A stretch of DNA of 64,000 bases, from positions 124,001-188,000 of the forward strand of contig PBKR01000032.1 of NCBI GenBank assembly GCA_002721545.1, given 5' to 3'. A program made the translations under genes and the position numbers. The DNA is from Nitrosomonadaceae bacterium (GTDB lineage: Bacteria > Pseudomonadota > Gammaproteobacteria > Burkholderiales > Nitrosomonadaceae). Shown here in pieces: positions 30,075 to 40,496 of the stretch (position 1 is the first letter of the stretch; the number at the start of each line of letters is the position of its first letter). The notes under the pieces were generated by a model. The model had not been told where the DNA came from, made no database searches, and worked only from the letters and a program-made list of their open reading frames with translations.

Positions 30075-31538
30075 ATGAAATATAAAGACCTAAGAGAGTT
30101 TCTTATTCAATTAGAAAATAATGGTGAACTAAAACGTATTAAAACTGAAATCAGTCCATGCTTAGAAATGACTGAAATCTGTGATCGTTTATTAAAATCT
30201 GAGGGTCCTGCCGTTATATTTGAGAACCCAAAAGCTCACAACATTCCTGTACTAGGAAATCTGTTTGGCACACCTAAGCGGGTAGCAATGGGAATGGGAC
30301 AAGAATCAGTTGGAGCGCTACGCGAAATAGGCAAACTTCTAGCCTATCTAAAAGAACCCGACCCACCCAAGGGGCTAAAAGATATATGGGAAAAACTACC
30401 AGTACTTAAGAAAGCTCTAGATATGGCGCCAAAAATTCTTACAAGTGCACCCTGTCAAGATACTGTATGGGAAGGAAAGGATGTTGATCTTTATAAGTTG
30501 CCTATTCAAACGTGCTGGCCTGATGATATCGCTCCACTTATTACCTGGGGATTAACTGTTACTAAAGGTCCAAAAAAGGCCCGACAAAATCTAGGTATTT
30601 ACCGTCAACAATTACTTTCCTCAAACAAATTAATTATTCGTTGGCTTGCTCATCGTGGAGGAGCTTTAGATTTTCAAGATTTTTCCCTTGCAAGCCCAGG
30701 ACAACCTTATCCACTAGCTATTGCACTAGGAGCAGATCCTGCAACAATGCTTGGCGCAGTTTCACCAATTCCGGACAATTTAAGCGAATACCAATTTGCT
30801 GGATTATTACGCGGTACTAAAACAGAAATAGTAAAATGTCTAAGCCATGACCTACATGTTCCTGCTCGTGCAGAAATTATACTAGAGGGGTTTATATATC
30901 CTAATGAAACAGCTATTGAAGGACCATTTGGCGATCATACTGGATATTATAATGAGCAAGAAACGTTTCCAGTATTCACAGTTCAACGTATCACCATGAG
31001 ACATGACCCAATTTACCACTCCACATACACGGGTAAACCACCGGATGAGCCAGCAGTCCTAGGCCTAGCCTTAAATGAGGTATTCGTACCACTACTACAA
31101 AAACAGTTCCCTGAAATTATTGATTTTTATTTACCACCTGAAGGCTGCTCCTACCGTATGGCGGTAATAAGCATGAAAAAACAATATGCAGGCCATGCAA
31201 AGCGCATAATATTTGGTGTCTGGAGTTTTTTACGTCAATTTATGTATACAAAATTCATTATTGTTACTGACGATGATATTAATATCCGTAACTGGAAAGA
31301 GGTCATCTGGGCAATAACAACCCGCGTCGATCCAGCACGTGACACCCTAATAGTTGAGAACACACCTATAGATTATTTAGATTTTGCCAGTCCCATAGCT
31401 GGATTAGGTGGAAAAATGGGACTAGATGCAACCAATAAGTGGCCTGAAGAGACCACACGTATTTGGGGGAAGCCAATTCAAATGGATCCGGCAATAAAAA
31501 CTCGTATAGATGAGCTCTGGAAAGAAATTGGACTATAA
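30075..31538 (+). CDS. ubiD: 3-octaprenyl-4-hydroxybenzoate carboxy-lyase UbiD
   Basis: Prenylated-FMN-dependent decarboxylase acting after UbiA. 487 residues, family length. Conserved: [10 protein letters not shown] (prFMN and metal region, near 175), HRGGALDFQ, the catalytic [10 protein letters not shown] with the E-R-E network (R in TRVDPARD and E in [12 protein letters not shown]), and [15 protein letters not shown] at the C-terminus. Eleven bases after ubiA. It requires UbiX, which is not in this window. Confidence 0.95.
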   Translation: MKYKDLREFLIQLENNGELKRIKTEISPCLEMTEICDRLLKSEGPAVIFENPKAHNIPVLGNLFGTPKRVAMGMGQESVGALREIGKLLAYLKEPDPPKGLKDIWEKLPVLKKALDMAPKILTSAPCQDTVWEGKDVDLYKLPIQTCWPDDIAPLITWGLTVTKGPKKARQNLGIYRQQLLSSNKLIIRWLAHRGGALDFQDFSLASPGQPYPLAIALGADPATMLGAVSPIPDNLSEYQFAGLLRGTKTEIVKCLSHDLHVPARAEIILEGFIYPNETAIEGPFGDHTGYYNEQETFPVFTVQRITMRHDPIYHSTYTGKPPDEPAVLGLALNEVFVPLLQKQFPEIIDFYLPPEGCSYRMAVISMKKQYAGHAKRIIFGVWSFLRQFMYTKFIIVTDDDINIRNWKEVIWAITTRVDPARDTLIVENTPIDYLDFASPIAGLGGKMGLDATNKWPEETTRIWGKPIQMDPAIKTRIDELWKEIGL

Positions 31539-31551
31539 TTTTTAATATAAC

Positions 31552-31809
31552 TTACTTACAGCCCTCCATCTTATAAATAAAATACCCATCCCTATTAATT
31601 GCATCTACAACATTTTCTGGTGCGCCCTGGCTATGACAAAACCTGCATTCCTCGCTAGATATTACTGCATCACCCTCTCCTACTGATGTTAACCATTGTT
31701 TTGCATATTCTATAGCCTTTTGATCATCCTTAACTGAAGTAAACACATCAAAATGCATAGTATGCCCATCTTTTGATTTGACATAAGTATCATAAACATG
31801 AATTTCCAT
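31552..31809 (-). CDS. DUF2024 family protein
   Basis: 85 residues. EIHVYDTYVKSKDGHTMHFDV at the start and SSEECRFCHSQGAPENVVDAI in the second half match the DUF2024 family as I know it. The CRFCH pair suggests a thiol or metal site, but no function is established. A good ribosome site (GAGAAAG) precedes the ATG at 31809. It is convergent with ubiD (13-base gap) and divergent from the DUF3565/DUF1971 gene. Confidence 0.75.
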   Translation of the reverse strand: MEIHVYDTYVKSKDGHTMHFDVFTSVKDDQKAIEYAKQWLTSVGEGDAVISSEECRFCHSQGAPENVVDAINRDGYFIYKMEGCK

Positions 31810-31942
31810 TCTTTCTCCTCAAAAATTTAGAATCAGTATTTTACTTATTAATACTAGAAAATACTGGAACTAATTATAGTTAGTCAAATTTATTCTATTA
31901 TTATATGATTATTCTCTATATATTTATTGAATAATTACACCT

Positions 31943-32431
31943 ATGAAACGATCAATTATTCGATTTGGCCATGATGATATTGGAGATTGGGTTGCTACTT
32001 TAAGCTGTGGTCATCTACAACATGTACGACATAGTCCACCATTTATCAACCGACCATGGGTAACAACAAAGGAAGGTCGTAAAAATAAAATTGGGGAGGT
32101 TCTTAACTGCATTCGATGCGATAAATCTGAATTCCCAGAAAATTTTGTATTTTACAAAAAAACACCTATTTTTACAGAAAAATCCCTACCATCCGGACTA
32201 AAGAATGATCATTCTACAAAAGCTGGAGTCTGGGGGAAAATTATTATTATAGAAGGAAAACTACAATATCGTGTTAATAGTTTAGGAACAGATACTGAAT
32301 TATCTCCTAACATACCGGGAATTATTCTACCAGAGGTGCTTCATAGTGTAGCTATTCTAGATACAGTAGAATTTTATATAGAATTTTACAAAGAACCAGA
32401 TTGCCTTACTAAGCAACCCTATCCAGAATAG
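31943..32431 (+). CDS. DUF3565-DUF1971 fusion protein
   Basis: 162 residues. Residues 1-62 look like DUF3565: C22, H24, H27, H30 and a C56-IR-C59 pair make a plausible zinc site (LSCGHLQHVRH and LNCIRCD). Residues about 70-155 resemble DUF1971 (tellurite-resistance-associated cupin-like): FVFYKKTPIFTEKSLPSGL, AGVWGKIIIIEGKLQYRV, and a closing VEFYIEFYKEPD. Each domain is often a separate gene; here they are one chain. The role is unknown; metalloid or metal stress is a guess from the family name only. Confidence 0.7.
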   Translation: MKRSIIRFGHDDIGDWVATLSCGHLQHVRHSPPFINRPWVTTKEGRKNKIGEVLNCIRCDKSEFPENFVFYKKTPIFTEKSLPSGLKNDHSTKAGVWGKIIIIEGKLQYRVNSLGTDTELSPNIPGIILPEVLHSVAILDTVEFYIEFYKEPDCLTKQPYPE

Positions 32432-32545
32432 TAAAATTTCTCCTAACTCAAAATATATAACTTTATGATAATCAGATATATTTTACTCTAAAGTCACAAA
32501 ACCCTACTGCCCTAATAAAAAAACAAATAATACTTAATCAGTTAT

Positions 32546-33352
32546 TTATCGCAGCCCTAGAACATCTTGCATATCAAATAAACCTTTATCCTTAGCCCCT
32601 AAAAAATGCACTGCACGTAAAGCACCATTGGTAAATGTTGCGCGACTACCAGCTTTATGAGAAATTTCAACCCTCTCTCCTGTTCCTACAAACATTGCTG
32701 TATGATCACCAACTATGTCACCACCTCGTATAGTAGAAAACCCAATAGCTCTAGACGAACGCTTACCTGTAATTCCTTCTCGTCCATGCACAGCAACTTC
32801 TGAAAGATTATCCCCATTTGCTTTGGCCGCTATCTCACCCATATGTAATGCTGTACCTGATGGTGCATCTACTTTATGACGATGATGAGCTTCAATAATT
32901 TCAATGTCATAATTTTCACCTAATACTTTAGCTGCAATGTCTAAAAGTTTAAAAGTAACATTTACCCCTACACTCATGTTGGGTGCAACTACAAGCGCAA
33001 TATCTTTTGATGCCTCTTTAAGCATATTTTTTTGTTCTAAAGAGAAACCCGTCGTACCAATCACCATTTTAACTCCATTAGCGCGACAAACAGTAAGATG
33101 TTTAATCGTTGCTTCTGGCTGTGTAAAATCAATCAGAACATCAGATCCTGGGAGTGCAGTAGAAAAATTATCAGTAATAATGACATTGCTGGGTATACTA
33201 ATTAATGCGCTTATATCTTTTTTAAGATAAGGACTCCCATCCTTTTCTAACGCAACCTGTAGATGTAAAGCCGAATCTTTCATAACAGCAGCTAATAGTG
33301 ATCGCCCCATTCGGCCAGAACTACCGGCCACAGCAATATTTAATTTTGACAT
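32546..33352 (-). CDS. dapB: 4-hydroxy-tetrahydrodipicolinate reductase
   Basis: Reduces the DapA product with NAD(P)H in the lysine/mDAP pathway. 268 residues. The N-terminal AVAGSSGRMGRSLLAAV is the dinucleotide site; the substrate and catalytic motif is EAHHRHKVDAPSGTALHMGE (His-His pair and Lys); IGFSTIRGGDIVGDHTAMF follows. Downstream of bamE on the same strand with a 54-base gap; bamE-dapB next to fur is a typical order. Confidence 0.97.
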   Translation of the reverse strand: MSKLNIAVAGSSGRMGRSLLAAVMKDSALHLQVALEKDGSPYLKKDISALISIPSNVIITDNFSTALPGSDVLIDFTQPEATIKHLTVCRANGVKMVIGTTGFSLEQKNMLKEASKDIALVVAPNMSVGVNVTFKLLDIAAKVLGENYDIEIIEAHHRHKVDAPSGTALHMGEIAAKANGDNLSEVAVHGREGITGKRSSRAIGFSTIRGGDIVGDHTAMFVGTGERVEISHKAGSRATFTNGALRAVHFLGAKDKGLFDMQDVLGLR

Positions 33353-33406
33353 TTATATACTCACAAAGTTGTTTATAATCTTCCTAAAAAATTATTTATC
33401 ATTCTA

Positions 33407-34012
33407 TTAATCTGCCTCTATACCATCCGAGATCCCAGGCGGAGGTGGAGGTAATTCTAGCTCATCATCAGTTACGACCTTACCATGTGATGGTATTTTA
33501 TCGTCATCTATAGCAAGAATAACAGGGCCTTCACTCTGTTTTTCAGAAATGGGTGATTTTGACGAAAGTTCGCTTTCTGGCTCTACACCAGAAGGTGCCA
33601 TATTTGGTATCAATTCCACACTCTTCTCTTCATTAATGCGGCTCTTAGCTGAATCTATATGTTTTGGCGAAACGGAGGCAAGAGGGCTTATAAAATCACC
33701 GGTTGTTCTAATCAACTTGTCATTTTCAAAGAACACTGTTAATTTATATTCATCAATTAGATTGCCATGTTGCTCAAGACGATAAACATAGTCCCATCTA
33801 TTATCATGGAATATATCATCAATTAATGCTGAACAAAGCACAAAACGAACTTGAGATCTTGTCATACCAGGCTTTAATTTATCAACCATTTCCTGGGTTA
33901 TAACATTTCCTTGCTGTATATCAATCTTGTAGAGTACAGACGGCACTGATGGAAAAAATGAGCACCCAGTTATAAGCAATAAAACAAGCAGTATAAGTTT
34001 TTTTACATGCAT
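33407..34012 (-). CDS. bamE: Outer membrane protein assembly factor BamE (SmpA/OmlA)
   Basis: Lipoprotein of the BAM complex. About 201 residues from the ATG at 34012; an in-frame TTG at 34033 is less likely, since the ATG gives a clean lipoprotein signal ending LITGC (acylated Cys at 17). The BamE fold is residues about 35-110: [27 protein letters not shown]-type region (here [24 protein letters not shown]). Beyond it lies an 85-residue acidic, proline-rich tail ending LPPPPPGIS, longer than in E. coli (113 aa). Divergent from fur, as usual. Confidence 0.92.
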   Translation of the reverse strand: [201 protein letters not shown]

Positions 34013-34086
34013 TACGGTATCATATGTTTTCAAAGCAGATGTACCATTATATGATACAGTAATTATTTTGCTGGACGGATATAACT

Positions 34087-34515
34087 ATGAGTAATCAAAA
34101 CGATCTTAAAACTATGGGCCTGAAGGCTACCTTACCAAGATTAAGAATACTTAGTTTATTTGAGAAAAGTGAGGTTCAGCACCTATCAGCCGAAGATGTA
34201 TATCGTTCTTTGATAAATGATGGTGAAGATATCGGCCTTGCTACTGTTTATCGAGTTTTAACCCAATTTGAACAAGCCGGAGTTTTAAAGCGTCACCACT
34301 TTGAGAGTGGGAAGGCTGTTTTTGAACTTAATCGGAGCGATCATCATGATCATCTTGTATGCATAAAATGTGGCCATGTTGGTGAATTTTATGATGAGGA
34401 AATTGAAAAGCGTCAAATTAAAATTGCTAAAGAAAGAGGCTTTATCATTCGGGATCATGCACTAACCCTTTATGTAGAATGTGTAGATCCTCCATGTAAA
34501 GACCGTAAACAATAA
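34087..34515 (+). CDS. fur: Ferric uptake regulator Fur
   Basis: Fe(II)-dependent repressor, 142 residues. Winged helix [16 protein letters not shown]...[15 protein letters not shown], then the dimerisation/metal domain with [16 protein letters not shown] (HHDH regulatory site, CxxC zinc) and a second CVDPPC near the C-terminus. Divergent from bamE; the 74-base shared spacer holds both promoters. Confidence 0.97.
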   Translation: MSNQNDLKTMGLKATLPRLRILSLFEKSEVQHLSAEDVYRSLINDGEDIGLATVYRVLTQFEQAGVLKRHHFESGKAVFELNRSDHHDHLVCIKCGHVGEFYDEEIEKRQIKIAKERGFIIRDHALTLYVECVDPPCKDRKQ

Positions 34516-34614
34516 AAATTTAGTAATAATTCTTTTATTAACCCAATACTTTGTTAACTATAAACAAAATATCTGAAATTTTAAATTCATTTCTTATACT
34601 TAGGTGTATTATCT

Positions 34615-35865
34615 GTGCCTTCTTCCTATGAATTATTTATTGGCCTCCGCTATACTCGTGCTGAACGACGCAATCACTATATTTCGTTTATATCATTAAT
34701 CTCTCTTCTAGGAATCACACTTGGCATGACAGCCTTGATCACAGTGATGTCAGTTATGAATGGGTTTCAAGAGGAAATAAGAACACGTATCTTAGGCGTT
34801 GCATCACATATTGAAATTAGTGGGATGAATGAGAAGCTAGCTAACTGGCAAGAAATAGCAAATACAGCCGCTAAGCACCCACAAGTAGAGGCCACAGCCC
34901 CATATGTTAACGCACAAGGCATGGTTTCTTTCAATCAGATTGTACGTGGTGTGTTAATTCGAGGTATCCAACCAAAGATGGAAGATAAAGTTGCTAATTT
35001 CTCCCAAATGATGATTAGTGGAGATTTAAATAATCTTAAACCTAAAGAGTTTGGTATTGTTATTGGTGCAGAATTGGCGCAATCCTTAGGTGCGTCTAAA
35101 GGAGACAAAATCGTTTTAATATCCCCACAAGGACAAATTACACCAGTAGGAATATTGCCGCGCCTTAAGCAATTCACTATCACAGGAATTTTTAAAGTAG
35201 GCCACTTTGAATATGACTCAACATTAGCATTAGTCCATATAGAAGATGCACAAAAGCTATATCAAATGGATAGTGCCGAGGTATCAGGCATCAGACTTAA
35301 ATTACAAGATCTGTTTCAATCAAAACTTATAGCTCAAGATCTAGTGCCAATGATGCCTGCTATCACATTTATTAATGATTGGACAGAACAACATGCAAAC
35401 TATTTCCGCGCACTTCAAATTGAAAAAAGAATGCTTTCACTAATTCTTGCACTACTAATTTTAGTAGCTGCCTTTAACATTGTGTCAACTCTAGTAATGG
35501 CGGTAACTGATAAACAGCCTGATATTGCAATTCTACGCACTCTTGGTGCCAACCCAAAAAATATTATGTATATTTTTATGATTCAGGGAACATTAATTGG
35601 GGCCATTGGTACGGCACTGGGTATATTAGGGGGGGTTTTGCTAGCATATAATATAGACTCGGTTATAGCGTTCATTGAACATTTATTTACTGTCCAATTC
35701 TTATCCCGTGAAGTTTATTATATAAATGAAGTTCCTTCAGACCCCCATTTTATAGATATCGCAACGGTTGCTATTTTATCATTTGGATTAACCATTTTAG
35801 CAACTATCTATCCTAGCTATCGCGCATCTAAAGTTAATCCTGCAGAAGCACTAAGATATGAATAA
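34615..35865 (+). CDS. lolC: Lipoprotein-releasing ABC transporter permease LolC/LolE
   Basis: Inner-membrane permease of the Lol system, which releases lipoproteins to LolA. 416 residues, GTG start giving ELFIGLRYTRAERRNHYISF as in LolC/E. One N-terminal transmembrane helix, a large periplasmic domain (about 45-265) and three C-terminal helices with the FtsX-like VMAVTDKQPDIAILRTLGA coupling helix. It is the only permease gene here and overlaps lolD by 8 bases, so the complex is likely a homodimer (LolFD type) unless lolE lies elsewhere. Confidence 0.92.
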   Translation: MPSSYELFIGLRYTRAERRNHYISFISLISLLGITLGMTALITVMSVMNGFQEEIRTRILGVASHIEISGMNEKLANWQEIANTAAKHPQVEATAPYVNAQGMVSFNQIVRGVLIRGIQPKMEDKVANFSQMMISGDLNNLKPKEFGIVIGAELAQSLGASKGDKIVLISPQGQITPVGILPRLKQFTITGIFKVGHFEYDSTLALVHIEDAQKLYQMDSAEVSGIRLKLQDLFQSKLIAQDLVPMMPAITFINDWTEQHANYFRALQIEKRMLSLILALLILVAAFNIVSTLVMAVTDKQPDIAILRTLGANPKNIMYIFMIQGTLIGAIGTALGILGGVLLAYNIDSVIAFIEHLFTVQFLSREVYYINEVPSDPHFIDIATVAILSFGLTILATIYPSYRASKVNPAEALRYE

Positions 35866-36535
35866 AGAAATTATTTCCTGCAAAAATTTATATAAGAGTT
35901 ATTTTCAAGCAGAATTAGAGGTTCCTGTATTAATGGGCATTAATTTACATGTTGGGGAAGGCGAGTCACTCTCCATTATTGGCATATCCGGCTCTGGGAA
36001 AAGTACATTATTACATCTTCTTGGTGGCTTAGATACACCTACTAGCGGAGATATTAAGATTATTGGCCAGAATATTACTGCTATAAACGAAGAAGAAAAA
36101 TGCCAAATTAGAAATAAAGAACTTGGCTTTATTTATCAATTTCACCATTTATTACCTGAATTTAGCGCACTTGAAAATGTTGCTATGCCATTATTAATTA
36201 GAAAAATAAACAAAAAAGAATCCTATGATCAAGCAAAAGATATGCTAAACAGAGTTGGCCTAGGCCACCGCATCTCACATACGCCAGGAGAATTGTCAGG
36301 TGGAGAACGTCAACGTGCAGCAATTGCTCGCGCATTAGTTACTAAACCTTCATGCATACTTGCTGATGAGCCCACTGGCAATCTTGATCGACATACTGCT
36401 GAAGAGGTTTTCCAATTAATGCTAGACCTTAACCATAATGCCGGTGCAAGCCTTATTATTGTTACTCATGATTCACTACTATCTAAACAAACTGGACGTA
36501 TATTAAAATTAGTTGATGGCGTACTCTTAGAGTAA
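35858..36535 (+). CDS. lolD: Lipoprotein-releasing ABC transporter ATPase LolD
   Basis: ATPase of the Lol complex, 225 residues. Walker A GISGSGKSTLLHLLGGLDTP, signature GELSGGERQRAAIARALV, Walker B CILADEPTGNLD, H-loop VTHD. The Q-loop region FIYQFHHLLPEFSALENVAMP is LolD-specific. Overlaps lolC by 8 bases. Confidence 0.96.
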   Translation: MNKEIISCKNLYKSYFQAELEVPVLMGINLHVGEGESLSIIGISGSGKSTLLHLLGGLDTPTSGDIKIIGQNITAINEEEKCQIRNKELGFIYQFHHLLPEFSALENVAMPLLIRKINKKESYDQAKDMLNRVGLGHRISHTPGELSGGERQRAAIARALVTKPSCILADEPTGNLDRHTAEEVFQLMLDLNHNAGASLIIVTHDSLLSKQTGRILKLVDGVLLE

Positions 36536-36582
36536 AAAAAACTTCTAAATAAAATAACCATACTATAGTTAGTTTATTCTAA

Positions 36583-37185
36583 TCATGAATTTATACTCTG
36601 CCACAAATACCATGTTGCTACAGAACGCCATGGCCTCCATTTATCAGAAATTTTATATATATCATTTCTATTTACGAGCTTATTCTCATTATAATGCATA
36701 CTTAATGCTCGCTTTAAACCGTAGTCATTTTCTGGCAAAACATTTGGTCTGAGCATATAAAAAATCAAAAACATTTCGGCAGTCCAGCGCCCAATCCCCT
36801 TTACTTTTGTTAATTCTAAGATAATAGCCTCATCATTCATTTTAGACCAAGCTGCTTCATTAAAATTATTTTCCATAAAATATAATGAAAGATCTTGTAG
36901 ATAACCTATTTTTCTCTGCGAAATACCACAATTTCTTAATATACTATTCTCTAAACTAAAAATATGATCTGGCATCATTATTGGTACATTAATGATTAAT
37001 TTATTCCAGATATTTTCTGCCGCCTTTACAGAGATCTGTTGACTAACAATAGAACGAACTAATGTGGTGAATGCATCATCATTAGAACTCAGTATAAGCC
37101 CCTTAGATCCTGATATGAGATTACTCATTATTCGGTCTTTTTTAGCAAGCTCTTCAGTAGCCTGCCTCCAATAATTAGGAATCAC
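36583..37185 (-). CDS. DNA-3-methyladenine glycosylase (AlkA-like, HhH-GPD)
   Basis: Base-excision glycosylase for alkylated purines. 200 residues with a GTG start. The helix-hairpin-helix is LTKVKGIGRWTAEMFLIF (near 130-145), followed 15-20 residues on by the catalytic Asp in LPENDYGLKRA. No [4Fe-4S] Cys cluster, which separates it from Nth/MutY. Shorter than E. coli AlkA because the N-terminal subdomain is missing; this matches the compact bacterial AlkA/Mag type. Convergent with lolD. Confidence 0.85.
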   Translation of the reverse strand: MIPNYWRQATEELAKKDRIMSNLISGSKGLILSSNDDAFTTLVRSIVSQQISVKAAENIWNKLIINVPIMMPDHIFSLENSILRNCGISQRKIGYLQDLSLYFMENNFNEAAWSKMNDEAIILELTKVKGIGRWTAEMFLIFYMLRPNVLPENDYGLKRALSMHYNENKLVNRNDIYKISDKWRPWRSVATWYLWQSINS

Positions 37186-37417
37186 GATGTTGATAATATT
37201 TCAAGTAAAAAATCACTAGTAAATTTATTACGAAAAGAAACATCTTTAAGTCTATATTTAATATTAAACTAAAAATTAATTAATATAATAATTAATGAAA
37301 AATAACTACAGAATAGTCACATATAAAATATACTAAACCAATAAAATGAAACAAATATAAATTGCTATTAATTATTCCTACATTAAATACTCTGATAGTA
37401 TTTAGCTCTTATCTAGG

Positions 37418-38875
37418 CTACGTAAGTATTACATCATACTGTTCCTGACCATAAGTCGTTTCAACTTGTAAGCTAATAGGCTTCTCAATAAAATTCCCTA
37501 ATTGTGCTAGCCTTTCAGACTCTTCATCAAGAAATAAATCAATTACCTGCTGCGATGCAAGAATACGAAATTCCTGGGCATCAAATTGACGAGACTCTAT
37601 TAATAATTCACGTAAAATCTCATAACATATTGTTTGTGCTGTTCTCACTTCTCCGCGTCCCTGACAAGTTGAGCAGGGCTCACATAGAATATGTGCAAGA
37701 CTTTCTCTGGTTCTTTTTCGTGTCATCTCTAAAAGACCCAAAGCTGTAAAACCATCAACAGTGATTCTAGTCCGGTCCTTTAATAGTGCTTTCTTAAATT
37801 CTACAAGAACAGAGTTTCTATGCACTTCATTTCCCATATCAATAAAATCTATAATAATGATCCCACCTAGGTTTCGTAGGCGTAACTGACGTGCTATTAT
37901 TTTTGCTGCCTCTAGATTAGCCTTAAAAATAGTATCATCAAAATTTCTTATCCCAACAAACCCACCTGTATTTACATCAATAGTAGTTAATGCTTCAGTC
38001 TGATCAAATATGAGATATCCTCCAGACTTTAGATTCACTCTTCTTGCCAAAGATCTCTGAATTTCATCTTCTACTCCATGCAAATCAAATAATGGCCTCT
38101 CGCCAGCATAATATTCCAATCTTCCTTTTACATTCACCATATATTCATCAGAAAATATATCCATTTTCTGAAATGTTTCACGGGAATCTACTAAAATACG
38201 AGCTGTATCATCAGTGACAAAATCACGTAACGCTCTAAAGCTTAAATTCAAATCCTGATAAAGAAGCGTTGCTGAGGTAGCAATAAGAAATTTCTCATGT
38301 ATATTTAGCCATTGCTTACCAAGATATTGTATATCTGCCCGTAAGTCTTGCTCGCTTGCTGTCTCTGCCATTGTGCGCAATATATATCCACCTGTTTCAT
38401 CAGATGAAAGTATTTGTTGCAATTTCTCCTTAAGCAATTTACGCTCAGATTCATCTTCAATACGCTGGGAAATACTAATATTTGATTCTTGTGGAAGATA
38501 TACCAACATGCTTCCAGCAATACTAATCTGAGTAGATAATCTAGCGCCTTTAGTACTAATTGGGTCCTTAATAACTTGGACTAAAACACTTTCACCCTCA
38601 TGTAAAAATTTCTCGATAGGCTTATCGATAGGCACTCCATTCTGTCGTTCCCTCCAAATATCGGCAACATGCAAAAAAGCTGCACGTTCAAGACCTATAT
38701 CAATAAAAGCAGACTGCATCCCAGGTAACAAACGAATGACACGCCCTTTATAGATATTTCCAACTTTTCCAAGACTACTAGTACGCTCAATATGTAATTC
38801 TTGAACTAACCCCTGCTCTATCACAGCAACACGAGTCTCTTGTGGGGTTATACTTACAAGAATCTCTTTATTCAT
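37418..38875 (-). CDS. rng: Ribonuclease G
   Basis: Endoribonuclease of the RNase E/G family for 16S 5'-end maturation and mRNA decay. 485 residues, RNase G size (no scaffold C-terminus). S1 domain in SLGKVGNIYKGRVIRLLPGMQSAFIDIGLERAAFLH, DNase I-like catalytic Asp pair in LTTIDVNTGGFVG and IIIIDFIDM, and the Zn-link CEPCSTCQGRG. It is the last gene of nadD-rsfS-rlmH-rng; the maf gene that usually sits between rlmH and rng is absent (62-base gap). Confidence 0.96.
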   Translation of the reverse strand: MNKEILVSITPQETRVAVIEQGLVQELHIERTSSLGKVGNIYKGRVIRLLPGMQSAFIDIGLERAAFLHVADIWRERQNGVPIDKPIEKFLHEGESVLVQVIKDPISTKGARLSTQISIAGSMLVYLPQESNISISQRIEDESERKLLKEKLQQILSSDETGGYILRTMAETASEQDLRADIQYLGKQWLNIHEKFLIATSATLLYQDLNLSFRALRDFVTDDTARILVDSRETFQKMDIFSDEYMVNVKGRLEYYAGERPLFDLHGVEDEIQRSLARRVNLKSGGYLIFDQTEALTTIDVNTGGFVGIRNFDDTIFKANLEAAKIIARQLRLRNLGGIIIIDFIDMGNEVHRNSVLVEFKKALLKDRTRITVDGFTALGLLEMTRKRTRESLAHILCEPCSTCQGRGEVRTAQTICYEILRELLIESRQFDAQEFRILASQQVIDLFLDEESERLAQLGNFIEKPISLQVETTYGQEQYDVILT

Positions 38876-38937
38876 GAGAATGAAATACTAAAAGCTAGTA
38901 TTCTTTAGATATTGGACCATTAAGATCAAGCTTACTA

Positions 38938-39408
38938 TTATTTACGATGATATGGGTGCTGCTTAATAAGTGATATTGCACGATATAACTGTTCTGAAAG
39001 CATTACACGTACTAAACCATGTGGCAAAGTCAATGTAGATAATGCTAGAGCTTCATCTGCAGAATCTTTGATTCTAGAGTCTAACCCATCAGCTCCACCA
39101 ATGATAAAAGCAGTATCTCCTCCACTTGTCATCCATCTAGAAATAGACTCAGCTAATTTCTCTGTACTCCATTGCCTGCCACGCTCATCTAAGACAACTG
39201 TACGACACTTAGGTGGGATCGCTGCGAAAATACGGTTGGCTTCAGAACAAAGTAATTGACTAATTTTTTTATTTTTACTACGTTTCTCTGGCTTAATATT
39301 TATTAATTCTATTGCAACATCTTTAGGCATGCGTATTGCATAATTTGCAAAGCCATTATTTACCCATTCTGGCATTTTGTTACCTACTGCCAAAATAAAA
39401 AATTTCAT
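38938..39408 (-). CDS. rlmH: 23S rRNA (pseudouridine1915-N3) methyltransferase
   Basis: SPOUT methyltransferase acting on the 70S ribosome, 156 residues. Trefoil-knot SAM site [14 protein letters not shown], then the C-terminal [26 protein letters not shown] and HPYHRK tail that is near-invariant in RlmH. Follows rsfS after 17 bases. Confidence 0.97.
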   Translation of the reverse strand: MKFFILAVGNKMPEWVNNGFANYAIRMPKDVAIELINIKPEKRSKNKKISQLLCSEANRIFAAIPPKCRTVVLDERGRQWSTEKLAESISRWMTSGGDTAFIIGGADGLDSRIKDSADEALALSTLTLPHGLVRVMLSEQLYRAISLIKQHPYHRK

Positions 39409-39425
39409 AGTATAAACACTTAAAA

Positions 39426-39827
39426 TTACTTAAATCTATTTGACCTGGAAGTAGACTTATCCTTGGTTTTATTTGCAACCACTACTTGCTCTATTAATCC
39501 TGTCTCTAATTGACCCCATAGCCCTTCAAGATTGTAATACGTACGTGCTATTGGCAACATTATGTGCACTACTATATCACCTAAGTCTACTAACACCCAT
39601 TCTCCAGAACCTTCACCTTCTATACCGTAAACCACCCCCCCAGAAAATTTTACCTTATCATGTACATTACTTGCTATTGCTTTTGCCTGACGAGTAGAAA
39701 CTGCACTTGCAATTATCAATCGATCAAAAATAGTGGACATCTTTGCCACATCTAGTACTACTATATCATTTGCTTTAACATCCTCTAACGCAGAAATGAC
39801 AACTTTTACTAGCTGATTAAGATTCAT
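39426..39827 (-). CDS. rsfS: Ribosomal silencing factor RsfS
   Basis: Binds L14 (uL14) and blocks subunit joining in stationary phase. 133 residues. Conserved [32 protein letters not shown] opening and the [20 protein letters not shown] core followed by Y-N-LE-LW. Three bases separate it from nadD. The basic C-terminal 20 residues are not conserved in the family. Confidence 0.96.
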   Translation of the reverse strand: MNLNQLVKVVISALEDVKANDIVVLDVAKMSTIFDRLIIASAVSTRQAKAIASNVHDKVKFSGGVVYGIEGEGSGEWVLVDLGDIVVHIMLPIARTYYNLEGLWGQLETGLIEQVVVANKTKDKSTSRSNRFK

Positions 39828-39830
39828 ATT

Positions 39831-40496
39831 TTATAAATACAATTTACTCTCTAAAATATAATTTATGGCCACATCGGGAACTAAGTAACGCACACTTTTT
39901 CCAGCAGCAATATTTTTACGGATACTAGTTGCTGAAATATCTAGCATAGTTGCCGAAGAAATAAAGATCAACCCATTAGTCTCGTTTCTCATGTCATCGG
40001 CATTAATCACCCATCGCTTGGAACACTCATCTTTCAGCTCTTTTGGCAATAAATCATTAATTGAGGTATGCGTATATCCTGGTCGAGTCGAAATTATAAA
40101 ATGACACAAATTAAAGAACTCTTTCCAAGAATCCCACTCAGAAAACTTTATAAAAGCATCAGCCCCTAATATAAAACATAACCCAATTTCCTCTCCAAAT
40201 TCCTGCTTAAACTCATAAATAGAATCTATGCTAAAACTTATACCATCACGATAAATTTCACGTTTATCAAGAACAAAATTAGGATTATCCTGAATTGCTA
40301 AACGCACAGCTTCTGTTCTCTGTTTTGGTGACGCTATAGGAGCGTTTCGTAATCTTGGTATACCTGCAGGCACAAAATATATCTTTTGTAAGCCAATAGT
40401 CCTAACAACCTCTTCGGCTACTCTTAAATGGCCATAGTGTATGGGATCAAAAGTTCCTCCAAAAATACCGATAAGAATAGGTTTAGACTTAAGCAT
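39831..40496 (-). CDS. nadD: Nicotinate-nucleotide adenylyltransferase
   Basis: Adenylates NaMN to deamido-NAD. 221 residues. Nucleotidyltransferase motif IGIFGGTFDPIHYGHLRVAEE at the N-terminus with the HxGH-type HYGH, and the closing ISATSIRKNIAAGKSVRYLVPDVAINYI (ISSTxxR motif). First gene of nadD-rsfS-rlmH-rng. Confidence 0.96.
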   Translation of the reverse strand: MLKSKPILIGIFGGTFDPIHYGHLRVAEEVVRTIGLQKIYFVPAGIPRLRNAPIASPKQRTEAVRLAIQDNPNFVLDKREIYRDGISFSIDSIYEFKQEFGEEIGLCFILGADAFIKFSEWDSWKEFFNLCHFIISTRPGYTHTSINDLLPKELKDECSKRWVINADDMRNETNGLIFISSATMLDISATSIRKNIAAGKSVRYLVPDVAINYILESKLYL

